A stretch of 64,000 bases of DNA from JAJFUV01 sp964561215 (GTDB lineage: Bacteria > Acidobacteriota > Terriglobia > Bryobacterales > Bryobacteraceae), in assembly GCA_964561215.1 (NCBI GenBank), contig CAZLOS010000016.1:1-64000 (forward strand). Reading direction: 5' to 3'. How positions within the stretch are numbered: position 1 is the first letter of the stretch; each line of letters opens with the position of its first letter. Shown piece after piece: positions 1 to 8,258 of this stretch. The notes beneath the pieces were generated by a model, which saw only the letters and a program-made list of their open reading frames with translations, was not told where the DNA came from and did no database searches. The position numbers were made by a program, and so were the translations under genes.

Positions 1-14
1 AGAGGGGGAACGCG

Positions 15-2147
15 ATGATCGCAGCATTCGCCCTGGCAGTTGTCTCCGTCATTGCGCCCACCGGCGCCGACCAGGTGCAGACCTTCGCGGCCCAGGAACT
101 GGCGCGGTATCTGGCGCGTGTCACCGGCCAGGCGGTCGCTGTGGGAGACGTGAAAGCCGCACACCGTCTCAGGTTGGGTGAAGCGCCCGCCGGAGTGCCG
201 CTCAAGCCCGACGGCTTCCTCCTGAGGCGGCAGGGCCCGGACATCCTGATCCAGGGGCGCGGCTCGCGCGGCGTGCTCTACGGTTGTTACGCGTACCTGG
301 AGCGCCTGGGAGTGCGATGGTACTTTCCCGGAAAGGATTACGAAATCGTCCCCCGGCGCGCCATCGACTGGAACGCCGCGCTCGACGTCGCCGAGTCTCC
401 CGCCATTCCTTTTCGAATTCTCGATTACTCCACTTACACGTACGGTCCCGCGGAAGAGTGGATCGACTTCGCCGCCAAGTCGCGGCTCAACCGCATCCTG
501 TTCGGCTCATCCTGGCCCGCCCGGGACTGGTTTGCGGCGCAGCGCGAACAGTTGCTGCCGCAGTTGCGCAAGCGCGGACTCATGATCGAGGTCGGCGGCC
601 ATCTGTTGCCCACGTTCCTTCCCCGGACGATGTTCAAGGAGCACCCCGACTGGTTCCGCCGCAATCGGGACGGGGCGCGTACGCCCGACTTTAACTTCAA
701 CCCATTCCATCCCGGCGCGTTGGAGTACGTCACCGAGGGCGCCGTGAAGTATTTGACGAGCATGCCCGAAGCGAGCCTCTACCACCTGTGGCCGGACGAC
801 CTTTCCGAGGGCGGGTGGACACACGAACCGGGCAAGGAGCAGTACACGCCGTCGGATCAGTCGCTGCTGGTGGCCAATAACATCGTCACCAAGCTCCGGG
901 AGAAGCTGCCTGCGGCGAATCTGGTGTATCTCTCCTACCACGACACCATGCCTGCGCCGCGGGTGGTGAAGCCCGTGCCGGGCATCATCTACTTCTATGC
1001 CCCGCGCGAGCGCTGCTACACGCATGCCATGGACGATCCGGATTGCGCCGCGAACCGCAAGTACGCCAAGGCGCTCGAAGATGCCATGCCGGTATTCGGC
1101 GCGGCCAACGCGCAGGTGTTCGATTATTACGTCGACCAGATTCTGTATCAGAACATGGCCAGCCCTCCGCAACCAGAGGTCATCGCGGCCGACACCCGCT
1201 ACTATCGCCGCCTCGGCGTTCCGCGGCTCGGCACGCTCACCGTGAATTCCTCCGAATATGTGACGCCCGCCGTGAACATGTTCCTGTTCCCGCGCGCCTA
1301 TTGGAATCCGGATCAGGATCTGAACGTCCCGCTGAACGAGTACGCGGTCACCTACTTCGGGGACGCCGGGATGAAGGACTATTTCCGGGAGTTGAAGCTC
1401 GCTCTCGGCGGCCTGGTGAAGATGTGCCGTTTTGAGCGCATGACATACTCCTGGTACCACCCGGACGCGGCGACCGAGAGCGACGAAGCACTGTCGTTCC
1501 ACGCGGAGAACATGGAGCAGGCCCTTCGCGGCCCGCTCCCGCGGGCCCAGGCGTACCTGGAGGCCGCCCTACGCCGTGTGGGCAGCCCGGTTTACCGGCG
1601 GCGAATCGAGCGCGAGAAAGAGTCGCTTGACTACACGTTCCTGCAGGCGCGGCTGTACTGGCACCTGGTGCGTGGCGAGCGGGCGTACCGCACGTGCCGC
1701 GAGCGCCAGGAGCGCGACGCCTGTCTCGTCGCGGCGAGCGCCTCCGTGCTGGCGCGGCACTACCGCTTCCGTCTCGAACGCTTCATTGGCCGCACCAAGC
1801 TCAAAGGGGAGCCGATCGTCGGCGATACCGAAGGCATGGCGCGGAAACTTCGCGGCCTGGCGCGCCGCAGCATCGTCAACACGAATTTCCTGTACCAACA
1901 ACTCCCTGCCGGCGTGGACGGAGCCGTGATCGATTCCGGCGGGGACTGCCTGGCGGTGCTTTACGCCGACGTGCCGGGACCCGTCCACGCGAAAGCCAGT
2001 GCGGAGGCGGGCATTGAGTGGCGCGACGAGTTCGGCGAGCCGTTGAAAACCTCACCCCTGAACGTGGCCGGCCGTCCCGTCGTCGCCTACGGGCGCGGCA
2101 TCGCACCCGACGCGCTTTTCAATCGCATCCTGGCGAGCCTGCGCTAG
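15..2147 (+). CDS. DUF4838-domain secreted protein (alpha-glucuronidase-like N-domain)
   Basis: A 710-residue protein starting at an ATG preceded by a purine-rich AGGGGGAA. Residues 1-18 look like a short signal peptide. At about residues 88-110 is a stretch ending LERLGVRWYFPG, which resembles the N-terminal domain of GH67 alpha-glucuronidases. About residues 255-510 resemble DUF4838, found in large secreted proteins of Acidobacteria, Planctomycetes and Bacteroidetes. A role in polysaccharide or glycan breakdown is inferred from this relationship only; no catalytic residue can be assigned. It faces a convergent broken PPC gene. Nearby sugar-acid genes (galactonate-dehydratase-like, hexuronate-type transporter) fit a carbohydrate role. 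Confidence 0.75.
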   Translation: MIAAFALAVVSVIAPTGADQVQTFAAQELARYLARVTGQAVAVGDVKAAHRLRLGEAPAGVPLKPDGFLLRRQGPDILIQGRGSRGVLYGCYAYLERLGVRWYFPGKDYEIVPRRAIDWNAALDVAESPAIPFRILDYSTYTYGPAEEWIDFAAKSRLNRILFGSSWPARDWFAAQREQLLPQLRKRGLMIEVGGHLLPTFLPRTMFKEHPDWFRRNRDGARTPDFNFNPFHPGALEYVTEGAVKYLTSMPEASLYHLWPDDLSEGGWTHEPGKEQYTPSDQSLLVANNIVTKLREKLPAANLVYLSYHDTMPAPRVVKPVPGIIYFYAPRERCYTHAMDDPDCAANRKYAKALEDAMPVFGAANAQVFDYYVDQILYQNMASPPQPEVIAADTRYYRRLGVPRLGTLTVNSSEYVTPAVNMFLFPRAYWNPDQDLNVPLNEYAVTYFGDAGMKDYFRELKLALGGLVKMCRFERMTYSWYHPDAATESDEALSFHAENMEQALRGPLPRAQAYLEAALRRVGSPVYRRRIEREKESLDYTFLQARLYWHLVRGERAYRTCRERQERDACLVAASASVLARHYRFRLERFIGRTKLKGEPIVGDTEGMARKLRGLARRSIVNTNFLYQQLPAGVDGAVIDSGGDCLAVLYADVPGPVHAKASAEAGIEWRDEFGEPLKTSPLNVAGRPVVAYGRGIAPDALFNRILASLR

Positions 2148-2180
2148 TATCGCGGCCCGGCAGGCTGAGGCTGATCCCGG

Positions 2181-2602
2181 TCAACGGTAGTTCTTGCCGT
2201 CGACCCTGCCGAGGTCGATCCCGTCGCGAAAAACGCCTAAAGTCACGATCGCGAAGGTGAAGACATTCGTGTCCGGTTCCAGGTGGCCGCCAAACGCCCC
2301 ATCCGGAGTCGCCAGCGTCACATGCGCGTGTACGCGCCCGCCAGAATCACCGCATTGCGGATCTTCTGCTCCTTCACCATCTTCTGCAGCCCGTCCAGCA
2401 GGTCGGTCTGATACTTGAAGCGCAGGATCACGACCTTCTCTAGCTGCCCCGTGATGGCGTAGACATCGGGCACAGCGGCGCTGTTCGGCTTCGCGTCCTG
2501 GGCCGGGGTAGTGGTGACGGTGACCTCCTTGCGGGTCTGTTGCCCCGCCGCCATCATGGCGGCAACAACCAGCAAGAACAGAACTCCGTTTGTTCTTCGC
2601 AT
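2181..2602 (-). pseudogene. PPC/DUF296-domain secreted protein, internally deleted and frameshifted
   Basis: The gene begins at 2602 with a clear signal peptide and then the start of a PPC (DUF296) domain, ending ...NAVILAGA before a premature stop near 2318. The C-terminal half of the same domain (GRVHAHVTLATPDGAFGGHL followed by VFTFAIVTLGV) lies in the next frame and ends at 2181. Intact family members have roughly 35-40 residues between the ILAG and GRVHAH segments. Here the two are fused with a frame change, so the simplest reading is an internal deletion. The product would lack the centre of the fold. Family function as a secreted protein is unknown. A sequencing error alone would not explain the missing central residues. 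Confidence 0.75.
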
Positions 2603-2780
2603 CGAAAACCTCCTTACAATCCCAAGACTTCACTCGGCCGGCGGCACGTCCGCAGAGGGGCCGGTCCTCCTCTGTGCCGGGGCTCCGGGAATCGACTACA
2701 ATGACCTCTACCGTCGGCCGTTGCACTGCTTGTACCTCTGCTACAGATCCGGCGAACAGATCGCCCATGGAGGCAATTGT

Positions 2781-3998
2781 ATGTCGCAAACGCAGATCGA
2801 CCGCCGCTCGTGGCTTCGCAGCTTGACCGGAGCCGCCGGCTTGTTCGGACTCGAAGCCTCATTCCTCGCCCAACGGACCGCTGCCGCCCAAGTTGGTCCG
2901 AAGGACAGAATCAAGGTCACGAAGGTAGAAAGCTTCGTCCTGAAGAACTCCTGGGTCTTCGTCAAGATCTCCACCGACGCCGGCATTGTGGGCTGGGGCG
3001 AAATGCTCAAGGACGACGCCAAGGCCTGCGCCGCCGGGGCGCTGGAAGTGGGAGACTACTTGGTTGGACAGGATCCCTGCCGTGTGGTCCATCATTGGCA
3101 AGCCATTCACCGCGGCGCTTTCTACCGCGGCGGTCCCATCAAAACCGCGATATCGAGCGGCATCGACATGGCGCTCTGGGACATCACGGGCAAGGTCCAC
3201 GGCGTTCCCGTATACAAGCTGCTGGGCGGCCCCACGCGCGACCGCATCCGCGTGTACGGCCACGTCAGCAAGGAGACGGGCGTCAATGCCATGAAGGTCG
3301 GCCCGCGTGGCGCCTCACGCGGAGCCATCAAGTATGTCGAGGGCCAGAAGTTCGTCGATGAAGTTGTGGAGAACTTCAGGGCCCTCCGGCAAAAGTACGG
3401 TTCCGGAGTCGACATCGCGATCGATTTTCACGGCGCCGTCCAACCGCCCACCGCGATGCTGCTGGTAAAGGCGCTGGAGCCTTACCAACCCTGGTTCTAC
3501 GAAGAGGTGGTGCAGTGCCTGAATGTGGACGTGATGGCTGAAATCGCGAAAAAGACGCACATCCCATTGGCGACCGGCGAGCGGATCTTCACCAAGTGGG
3601 GATTCCGGGAAATCCTGGAGAAACGGGCCGCCACCATCATCCAGCCCGACGTTTGCTATGCCGGCGGCATCACCGAGCTCAGGCTGATTGCCGGCATGGC
3701 CGAGGCTTACTACACCCCGGTCGCGCCGCATAACCCGCAGGGCCCCTGTTCCCTGGCCGCGAGCATGCAGATCGCCGCGTGCATCCCGAACTTCCTGGTC
3801 CAGGAGCGGGGTGACAACAATTACTCCGAGCTGCTGGCCAAGCCGCTTCCCGCTGTTCAGAACGGGCACCGCCCAATCCTGACGGACCCTGGACTCGGAA
3901 TCACCATCGACGAGAACAAGCTCATGGCTCAGGTCGGCGAGCCCGGCGAGTACCGCACGCAGTTCGATCCCGACGACGGCTCGGTGGTGGACTGGTAG
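2781..3998 (+). CDS. Tat-exported galactonate dehydratase-like enzyme (enolase superfamily)
   Basis: A 405-residue mandelate racemase/muconate lactonizing enzyme family protein. The start at 2781 is chosen for the GGAGG at 2769-2773 and the RRSWLRS Tat-like signal that follows. D215, E241 and E267 are spaced 26 and 26 residues apart, as are the metal ligands of E. coli DgoD; H217 and H317 (in PHNPQGP) match its two catalytic histidines. The expected reaction is dehydration of D-galactonate or a related aldonate to a 2-keto-3-deoxy acid. An export signal on such an enzyme is unusual outside Acidobacteria and Planctomycetes. Exact substrate is not determinable. It is divergent from the broken PPC gene. 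Confidence 0.85.
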   Translation: MSQTQIDRRSWLRSLTGAAGLFGLEASFLAQRTAAAQVGPKDRIKVTKVESFVLKNSWVFVKISTDAGIVGWGEMLKDDAKACAAGALEVGDYLVGQDPCRVVHHWQAIHRGAFYRGGPIKTAISSGIDMALWDITGKVHGVPVYKLLGGPTRDRIRVYGHVSKETGVNAMKVGPRGASRGAIKYVEGQKFVDEVVENFRALRQKYGSGVDIAIDFHGAVQPPTAMLLVKALEPYQPWFYEEVVQCLNVDVMAEIAKKTHIPLATGERIFTKWGFREILEKRAATIIQPDVCYAGGITELRLIAGMAEAYYTPVAPHNPQGPCSLAASMQIAACIPNFLVQERGDNNYSELLAKPLPAVQNGHRPILTDPGLGITIDENKLMAQVGEPGEYRTQFDPDDGSVVDW

Positions 3999-4068
3999 CG
4001 CGCCGGATCCTGGCCGCGCCGCCGGACATAGCCGCCACACCTGTGGCGGTTTCCCGCCGTGCACCTCA

Positions 4069-4773
4069 TCACATGGCTGGATGCGCCTGGTGCTCCAGCG
4101 GCGCTGCTTTGGGGGGCTCGGCTGGGACCGCCGGCGGCCCCGTCGTCACCGCGGGTGACGGCGCGATGGCGTCCAATGCCATCTTGGCCACCAAGAGAGG
4201 CCTTTTGACGCTGTTTTCGAGATCGGCCGCCATGGCCTCGATCTCCGCCTTGGTAGGCGCGGACTCAAGAATCTCCATGATGTGGTGCACGCGAGTAGCA
4301 ACACCCTCTACCGACGTGGCGACACTGGACACCGAGTTCTTGATGGCATCAATCTCGGTCTTCAAGATATCCAACGTGGACATGATCGACTCTCCTTGTT
4401 GAATTAGCGAACGAAGTATACCCAGCGAGGGAGCATCCAGGAAACGCAATTCGCTACTACCATCCAGCGGTGCCTGGCGAAGATCGTAATAGAGCAGGGC
4501 GTCGTCGGTTTCAAGGTCGGTTTTCTCCTGGCGCAGTACTCTTTGAAGTGTCCACCGGTCATGAATATTATGGTGAGCCAGAAGGTGTTCCACCTCCCCC
4601 GCCACCTGGTCGCTGATGGCGAGCAGGATATCGGATCTCGAGAGACGTCCGCGGTCAACCTCGGCGAAAAGGTGTTGCACGGCATCCGCGTGGCTGATCC
4701 CCATCCTCCTGGCGATGGCGGCGGGCGAGTGCCCTTTTGTGAGAAGTTCGACGACTTCGTCGTGAACGGGCAT
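4069..4773 (-). CDS. HTH-containing protein of unknown function, with a possible nested gene
   Basis: A 234-residue reading frame. Residues 1-35 resemble a resolvase/Fis-type helix-turn-helix (EVVELLTKGHSPAAIARRMG). The middle is charged and helical, and residues from about 131 form a coiled-coil-like segment (MSTLDILKTEIDAIKNSVSS) followed by a Pro/Ala-rich tail. The start at 4773 has no good ribosome site, whereas the internal ATG at 4383 has GGAGA 7 bases upstream and a TATACT further up. It may therefore be one protein, two overlapping products, or mainly a 104-residue coiled-coil protein. A 14-bp palindrome lies just upstream at 4797-4810. I do not recognise the family. Confidence 0.55.
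   Translation of the reverse strand: MPVHDEVVELLTKGHSPAAIARRMGISHADAVQHLFAEVDRGRLSRSDILLAISDQVAGEVEHLLAHHNIHDRWTLQRVLRQEKTDLETDDALLYYDLRQAPLDGSSELRFLDAPSLGILRSLIQQGESIMSTLDILKTEIDAIKNSVSSVATSVEGVATRVHHIMEILESAPTKAEIEAMAADLENSVKRPLLVAKMALDAIAPSPAVTTGPPAVPAEPPKAAPLEHQAHPAM
4391..4420 (-). promoter_or_regulatory. Possible internal promoter and ribosome site
   Basis: On the minus strand a TATACT box (4415-4420) is followed by GGAGA (4391-4395) and an ATG at 4383, all inside the frame of the HTH-like protein. No convincing -35 is present. These signals could give a separate 104-residue protein beginning MSTLDILK. Confidence 0.35.
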
Positions 4774-4796
4774 ACACGGCTCGAATTGGCCAAACG

Positions 4797-4810
4797 GAAC
4801 GAATTCGTTC
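4797..4810. promoter_or_regulatory. 14-bp perfect palindrome, candidate operator
   Basis: GAACGAATTCGTTC is a perfect palindrome 24 bases upstream of the start of the minus-strand HTH protein. Related GAACGAA-type half-sites occur at 4409-4415 and near 4880. An autoregulatory operator is an inference from position. Confidence 0.4.
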
Positions 4811-4937
4811 TCGTTCGTCTATGATGTCCAGTCCGGATCGGCCGCCGATTAGTATACATCCAATTCACCCGCGGCCTCCAGGGAACGAACTATATCCGGA
4901 ACAATCTGTTACCCATGTCTCGGGAAGGTCACGCGGA

Positions 4938-5483
4938 TCATCCGTGCAGCGGCGATTGCTCCGGTTCGTGCTCCATGCCTACACGCACGCCGCGCGCGTC
5001 CCACTCGATCACGTTGCCTTCCCAGCGTCCGAAGTTGATCGCCGAAAGCGAACTGTAGCGGTAAAATTGCGTGGCGGCGGCGGCACGCACGCCCGTACCG
5101 GTTATGCGCGCTATCTCCGAGCAGAGCATGCGCCCGTCGCCGTCCAGGCCGGTTCTGCCGGGCGCCACCTCCGCGGCCGCGCAGGAGTAAATGGTAATGC
5201 CGTAGGAAAGATTTCCGTTCCACGGCCGCAGTTGGCGGACAGTCGTAAGCTTCAGATCGTCCTGGCATAGTTGCAGCCCGTAACCGCCATGCCCATCCAC
5301 CTCATATCCGTGGCACATGATGCGCAGCCGGATCTCCGATCCGTACTGAAAACTGATGTCGTTGACACGCTGAACCAGTGCGCTCAACCTGGTTTGCCCG
5401 TTCACCGGCACGATAGTGATGCCGTCGCCTCTCGGCGGATCGCCGTCCAGCCGGGTGTCGTGGACGATGACAATCTGCGCCAT
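4938..5483 (-). CDS. Unknown protein with caspase-like (DUF4347-like) His/Cys motifs
   Basis: A 181-residue protein with a strong ribosome site (AGGAGG then AAAGG before the ATG at 5483). No signal peptide is seen. It has a hydrophobic strand followed by H58-G59 (RLRIMCHGY), a Gly-rich loop, then ITIYSC101AAAE, a DGxGRMLCSEIARITGTGVRAA segment and no membrane span. This order (strand-HG, strand-xC, then a TG.. VxAA stretch) resembles DUF4347 and caspase-hemoglobinase-like folds of clan CD, where His and Cys form the catalytic dyad. The assignment rests on motif resemblance only. It lies head-to-head with a sigma-54 activator and follows the HTH protein on the same strand. Confidence 0.6.
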   Translation of the reverse strand: MAQIVIVHDTRLDGDPPRGDGITIVPVNGQTRLSALVQRVNDISFQYGSEIRLRIMCHGYEVDGHGGYGLQLCQDDLKLTTVRQLRPWNGNLSYGITIYSCAAAEVAPGRTGLDGDGRMLCSEIARITGTGVRAAAATQFYRYSSLSAINFGRWEGNVIEWDARGVRVGMEHEPEQSPLHG

Positions 5484-5629
5484 ACCTTTCGCCCTCCTGG
5501 GACCGCTTTGGCATCAAGTATATCGCGCAGGCTACCTGAGTTGGCGGAAATCTCCAGGCGAGACGCTATCGCGCTTGACTAGATTTCCGCTTTTCGGATG
5601 CGGGCAGCGCGAAATAAGTGCTCACGTAT

Positions 5630-5652
5630 TGGCATTTGCCAGCGCGCTGGCA
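5630..5652. promoter_or_regulatory. TGGCA/TGCCA repeats upstream of the sigma-54 activator
   Basis: TGGCA-TT-TGCCA forms a perfect 12-bp palindrome at 5630-5641, and a further TGGCA sits at 5648-5652. The start of the activator is at 5713. The same half-site recurs after the gene at 7785-7824. Binding by the activator itself is inferred, not shown. Confidence 0.35.
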
Positions 5653-5712
5653 GGAATCTCGGGCTATACTTCAGAAGACGATTCACCGATTCTGTACCGG
5701 AAAGCTTTGACG

Positions 5713-7764
5713 ATGATCACCGATTCTCCGCGTACCCGCCAAGACGCGCTGCTCGAAGTTTCGGAGTCGATTGCCTCCCACGAGTCCTTGCCCGCATTGT
5801 TCCACGCGCTGTCGCCCTCGTTGGCCAAGCTTGTCTCATTCACCGGATTGGGCCTGGTACTCCACGACCCCGAACGGGGCGTCAGCAAACTGCATGTCCT
5901 GGAGTCGTCATCACCCTACGACATCCCGGACGGTTATGAGTTCCCAGCCGAACAATCTCCAACCTCGGTTGTACTGGAGACCGGACAGCCGTTCTATTTC
6001 CCCGACCTCGAATTGGAGACCAGGTATCCAGTTCTTCTGCAGATGCTTCGGAACAGCGGCATCCGCAGTTACTGCATATTGCCGCTCATTACCGAAAGGC
6101 GGAAGATTGGCAGCCTGACTTTCGGATCACCCGACAAAAACGCGTACAGCGGCGACGATATCGTGTTCCTATGTCAGGTGGCGCGGCAGGTGGCCGTCGC
6201 TGTCGAGAACACTCTCAACTTCGAAGCTGCCAAGGCGCTGCGGGAAGAGCTGGCCCGCGACCGGGACCGGCTGCGACTGTTGCTTCAGGTGAATAATGCC
6301 ATCGTCGCCCGACTCGAAACGCGACCGCTGTTCGAGGCGATCTCCGGCGCTCTTCGAGAAACGTTGAAGGTGGAATTCGCCAGTCTGACGCTGTGGGATC
6401 CCGAGACCAAACAGCTCCGCCGGCAGGTCCTCGATATCGAGGGCTCATATGAGCTGTCAGAAGCGGATCCCCTGGTTCCGATTGAGGGTACCCCATCCGG
6501 CACGGCGTACCTGGGCCGCAAGCCGGTCGTGATCACGGGCGAGGAACTCGCAACTTCGCCGTACTCGATGATGCGCTCCCTGACTCAGCATGGATTTCGA
6601 TCTGCCTGCGCAGTACCGCTCATCTGCGGTGATCGCGTTCTCGGCACACTCAACGTGATGAGCCGCGGGGAGGAAATGACACAGGATGGGGTAAACCTCC
6701 TCGTCCAGGTGGCAGGCCAAATCGCCATCGCGCTCGACAACGCGGCCGCATACAGGCGCATCGAGGAGCTGAATGCCCGGCTGGCGGAAGAGAAGCTGTA
6801 TCTCAAGGAAGAAATCCGCACCAACTACTTTTTCGAGGAAATCGTCGGCCGCAGCGCGGCGCTCACCGCTGTGCTCCGCCAGGTGGAGACCGTCGCCCCC
6901 TCGGATTCGACCGTACTCGTCTGCGGAGAGACCGGCACCGGCAAAGAGCTCATCGCGAGGGCCATCCACAATTTGAGTTCTCGCCATCAATACACTTTTG
7001 CAAAGGTGAACTGCGCGGCCATCCCCACGGGCCTGCTGGAGAGCGAGTTGTTCGGGCACGAAAAGGGCGCCTTCACCGGCGCAATCGAGCAGCGTATCGG
7101 CCGCTTTGAGACGGCTCATCGCGGCACCTTGTTCCTGGACGAGGTCGGCGATATTCCTTTGGAACTGCAGCCGAAGCTGTTGCGCGTCTTGCAGGAGCGG
7201 GAGTTCGAGCGGCTCGGCAGTTCGAGGACGATACGCGTCGATGTGCGATTGGTGGCCGCAACCAACCGGGACCTGCTTCAGATGGTCGACGACCGGCAGT
7301 TCCGCGCCGACCTCTACTACCGGCTCAACGTCTTTCCCATCGTGGTCCCGCCCCTCAGGGAACGCGTCGAAGATATCCCTCTCCTGGTCAGCTACTTCAC
7401 GGAGCAGTATGCAACCCGGATGGGCAAACAGATCACTACGATCCCTTCCGGGACGATGGAGCATTTGGTCCGGTACCCCTGGCCGGGCAATATCCGCGAG
7501 TTGCAGAACCTGATAGAGCGAGCCGTGATCATGTCTCCCGGGCCTGTCCTGAATGTCCCGCTGGAAGTCCTGCGGGCAACGGAACAACAGGCTTTGCACT
7601 CAACCGGCACCCTCGAAGAGGCCGAACGGCAGCACATCCTCCGGACACTGGAAGAGACCAATTGGGTTCTATCTGGCCCAAACGGCGCCGCGGCGAAACT
7701 CGGGCTGAAGCGCCCGACTCTTCAGTTCCGAATGAAGAAATTGGGCATCTCTCGTCCCCAATAG
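5713..7764 (+). CDS. Sigma-54-dependent transcriptional activator (GAF-GAF-AAA+-Fis)
   Basis: A 683-residue FhlA/NorR-type activator. The open frame extends upstream, but the ATG at 5713 (MITDSPRTRQD) gives the normal domain start; TTG at 5707 is an alternative. Two GAF domains (about 20-165 and 190-335) probably bind a small ligand or sense a signal. A central AAA+ domain (about 375-605) carries Walker A GETGTGKE and the GAFTGA loop that contacts sigma-54. A Fis-type HTH (NGAAAKLGLKRPTLQFRMKK) ends the protein. It should activate RNA polymerase-sigma54 at an unidentified target promoter. The downstream STAS/Cys-protein pair is the nearest candidate target. Confidence 0.93.
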   Translation: MITDSPRTRQDALLEVSESIASHESLPALFHALSPSLAKLVSFTGLGLVLHDPERGVSKLHVLESSSPYDIPDGYEFPAEQSPTSVVLETGQPFYFPDLELETRYPVLLQMLRNSGIRSYCILPLITERRKIGSLTFGSPDKNAYSGDDIVFLCQVARQVAVAVENTLNFEAAKALREELARDRDRLRLLLQVNNAIVARLETRPLFEAISGALRETLKVEFASLTLWDPETKQLRRQVLDIEGSYELSEADPLVPIEGTPSGTAYLGRKPVVITGEELATSPYSMMRSLTQHGFRSACAVPLICGDRVLGTLNVMSRGEEMTQDGVNLLVQVAGQIAIALDNAAAYRRIEELNARLAEEKLYLKEEIRTNYFFEEIVGRSAALTAVLRQVETVAPSDSTVLVCGETGTGKELIARAIHNLSSRHQYTFAKVNCAAIPTGLLESELFGHEKGAFTGAIEQRIGRFETAHRGTLFLDEVGDIPLELQPKLLRVLQEREFERLGSSRTIRVDVRLVAATNRDLLQMVDDRQFRADLYYRLNVFPIVVPPLRERVEDIPLLVSYFTEQYATRMGKQITTIPSGTMEHLVRYPWPGNIRELQNLIERAVIMSPGPVLNVPLEVLRATEQQALHSTGTLEEAERQHILRTLEETNWVLSGPNGAAAKLGLKRPTLQFRMKKLGISRPQ

Positions 7765-7774
7765 CACGATTCCC

Positions 7775-7824
7775 GCCAGCCGGCTGGCATCCGCCAACAT
7801 GCCAGCATTGGCACGAGCCTGCCA
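7775..7824. promoter_or_regulatory. Palindrome and TGGCA/TGCCA cluster downstream of the activator
   Basis: GCCAGCCGGCTGGC (7775-7788) is a perfect palindrome just after the activator stop. It is followed by TGCCA-GCAT-TGGCA (7800-7813) and TGCCA (7820-7824). The segment TTGGCACGAGCCTGCC resembles a sigma-54 -24/-12 element but is one base short in spacing. It could be an operator region for the STAS gene or simply a terminator hairpin. Confidence 0.35.
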
Positions 7825-7936
7825 GTTAGATCCAGCCTTCGCTCCCCTGCGTGTTATCAACCAGATAGCTCTCGCTGCCATGCACGCCCGAATGGCCCTC
7901 CCCATGCTCCGTTACTAAGTGGAGAGTCGACAAACA

Positions 7937-8254
7937 ATGCTGAGAATATCCGTCGAGGATCGTGGCGCGGCGATCCAACTGAAGCTCGAAGGGCAGCTCA
8001 AGAGCATCTGGGTCGCCGAGTTGGAGCATTGTTGGCGTTCGCAATCCGCCGCTGCCCCCCGAAGGGACATCGTCGTTGATCTGACACGCACCGATTTCGT
8101 CGATCTCACCGGCAAGTACCTGCTGACGCTTATGCACCATCGCGGGGTGAAGTTTATCGCCCGATCGCCGCTCATGAAGGGCCTGCTGGCCGAGATCGCC
8201 CTTACCGAAAAGGAATTGAACCAACAGCCCACGACCGGCGGCCAAAAGGAGTGA
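7937..8254 (+). CDS. STAS-domain protein lacking the phosphorylatable serine
   Basis: A 105-residue single STAS domain, the fold of SpoIIAA-type anti-anti-sigma factors. The ATG at 7937 is preferred because GGAGAG lies at 7921-7926; a GTG at 7919 would overlap that site. The usual D-S-x-G phosphorylation loop reads DFVDLTGKYLL, with leucine at the serine position. It may therefore act as a constitutive binding partner rather than a switch. It probably forms a two-gene unit with the next ORF (4 bases apart) and lies directly downstream of the sigma-54 activator. Confidence 0.75.
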   Translation: MLRISVEDRGAAIQLKLEGQLKSIWVAELEHCWRSQSAAAPRRDIVVDLTRTDFVDLTGKYLLTLMHHRGVKFIARSPLMKGLLAEIALTEKELNQQPTTGGQKE

Positions 8255-8258
8255 ATCC

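Noticed and set aside
507..1502. A 331-codon minus-strand frame inside the DUF4838 gene
   Set aside because: Antisense shadow; the plus-strand frame carries the recognisable domains.
7808..7823. A sigma-54 promoter before the STAS gene
   Set aside because: The -24 half fits but the spacing to the -12 half is one base short, so it is listed only as a candidate element.
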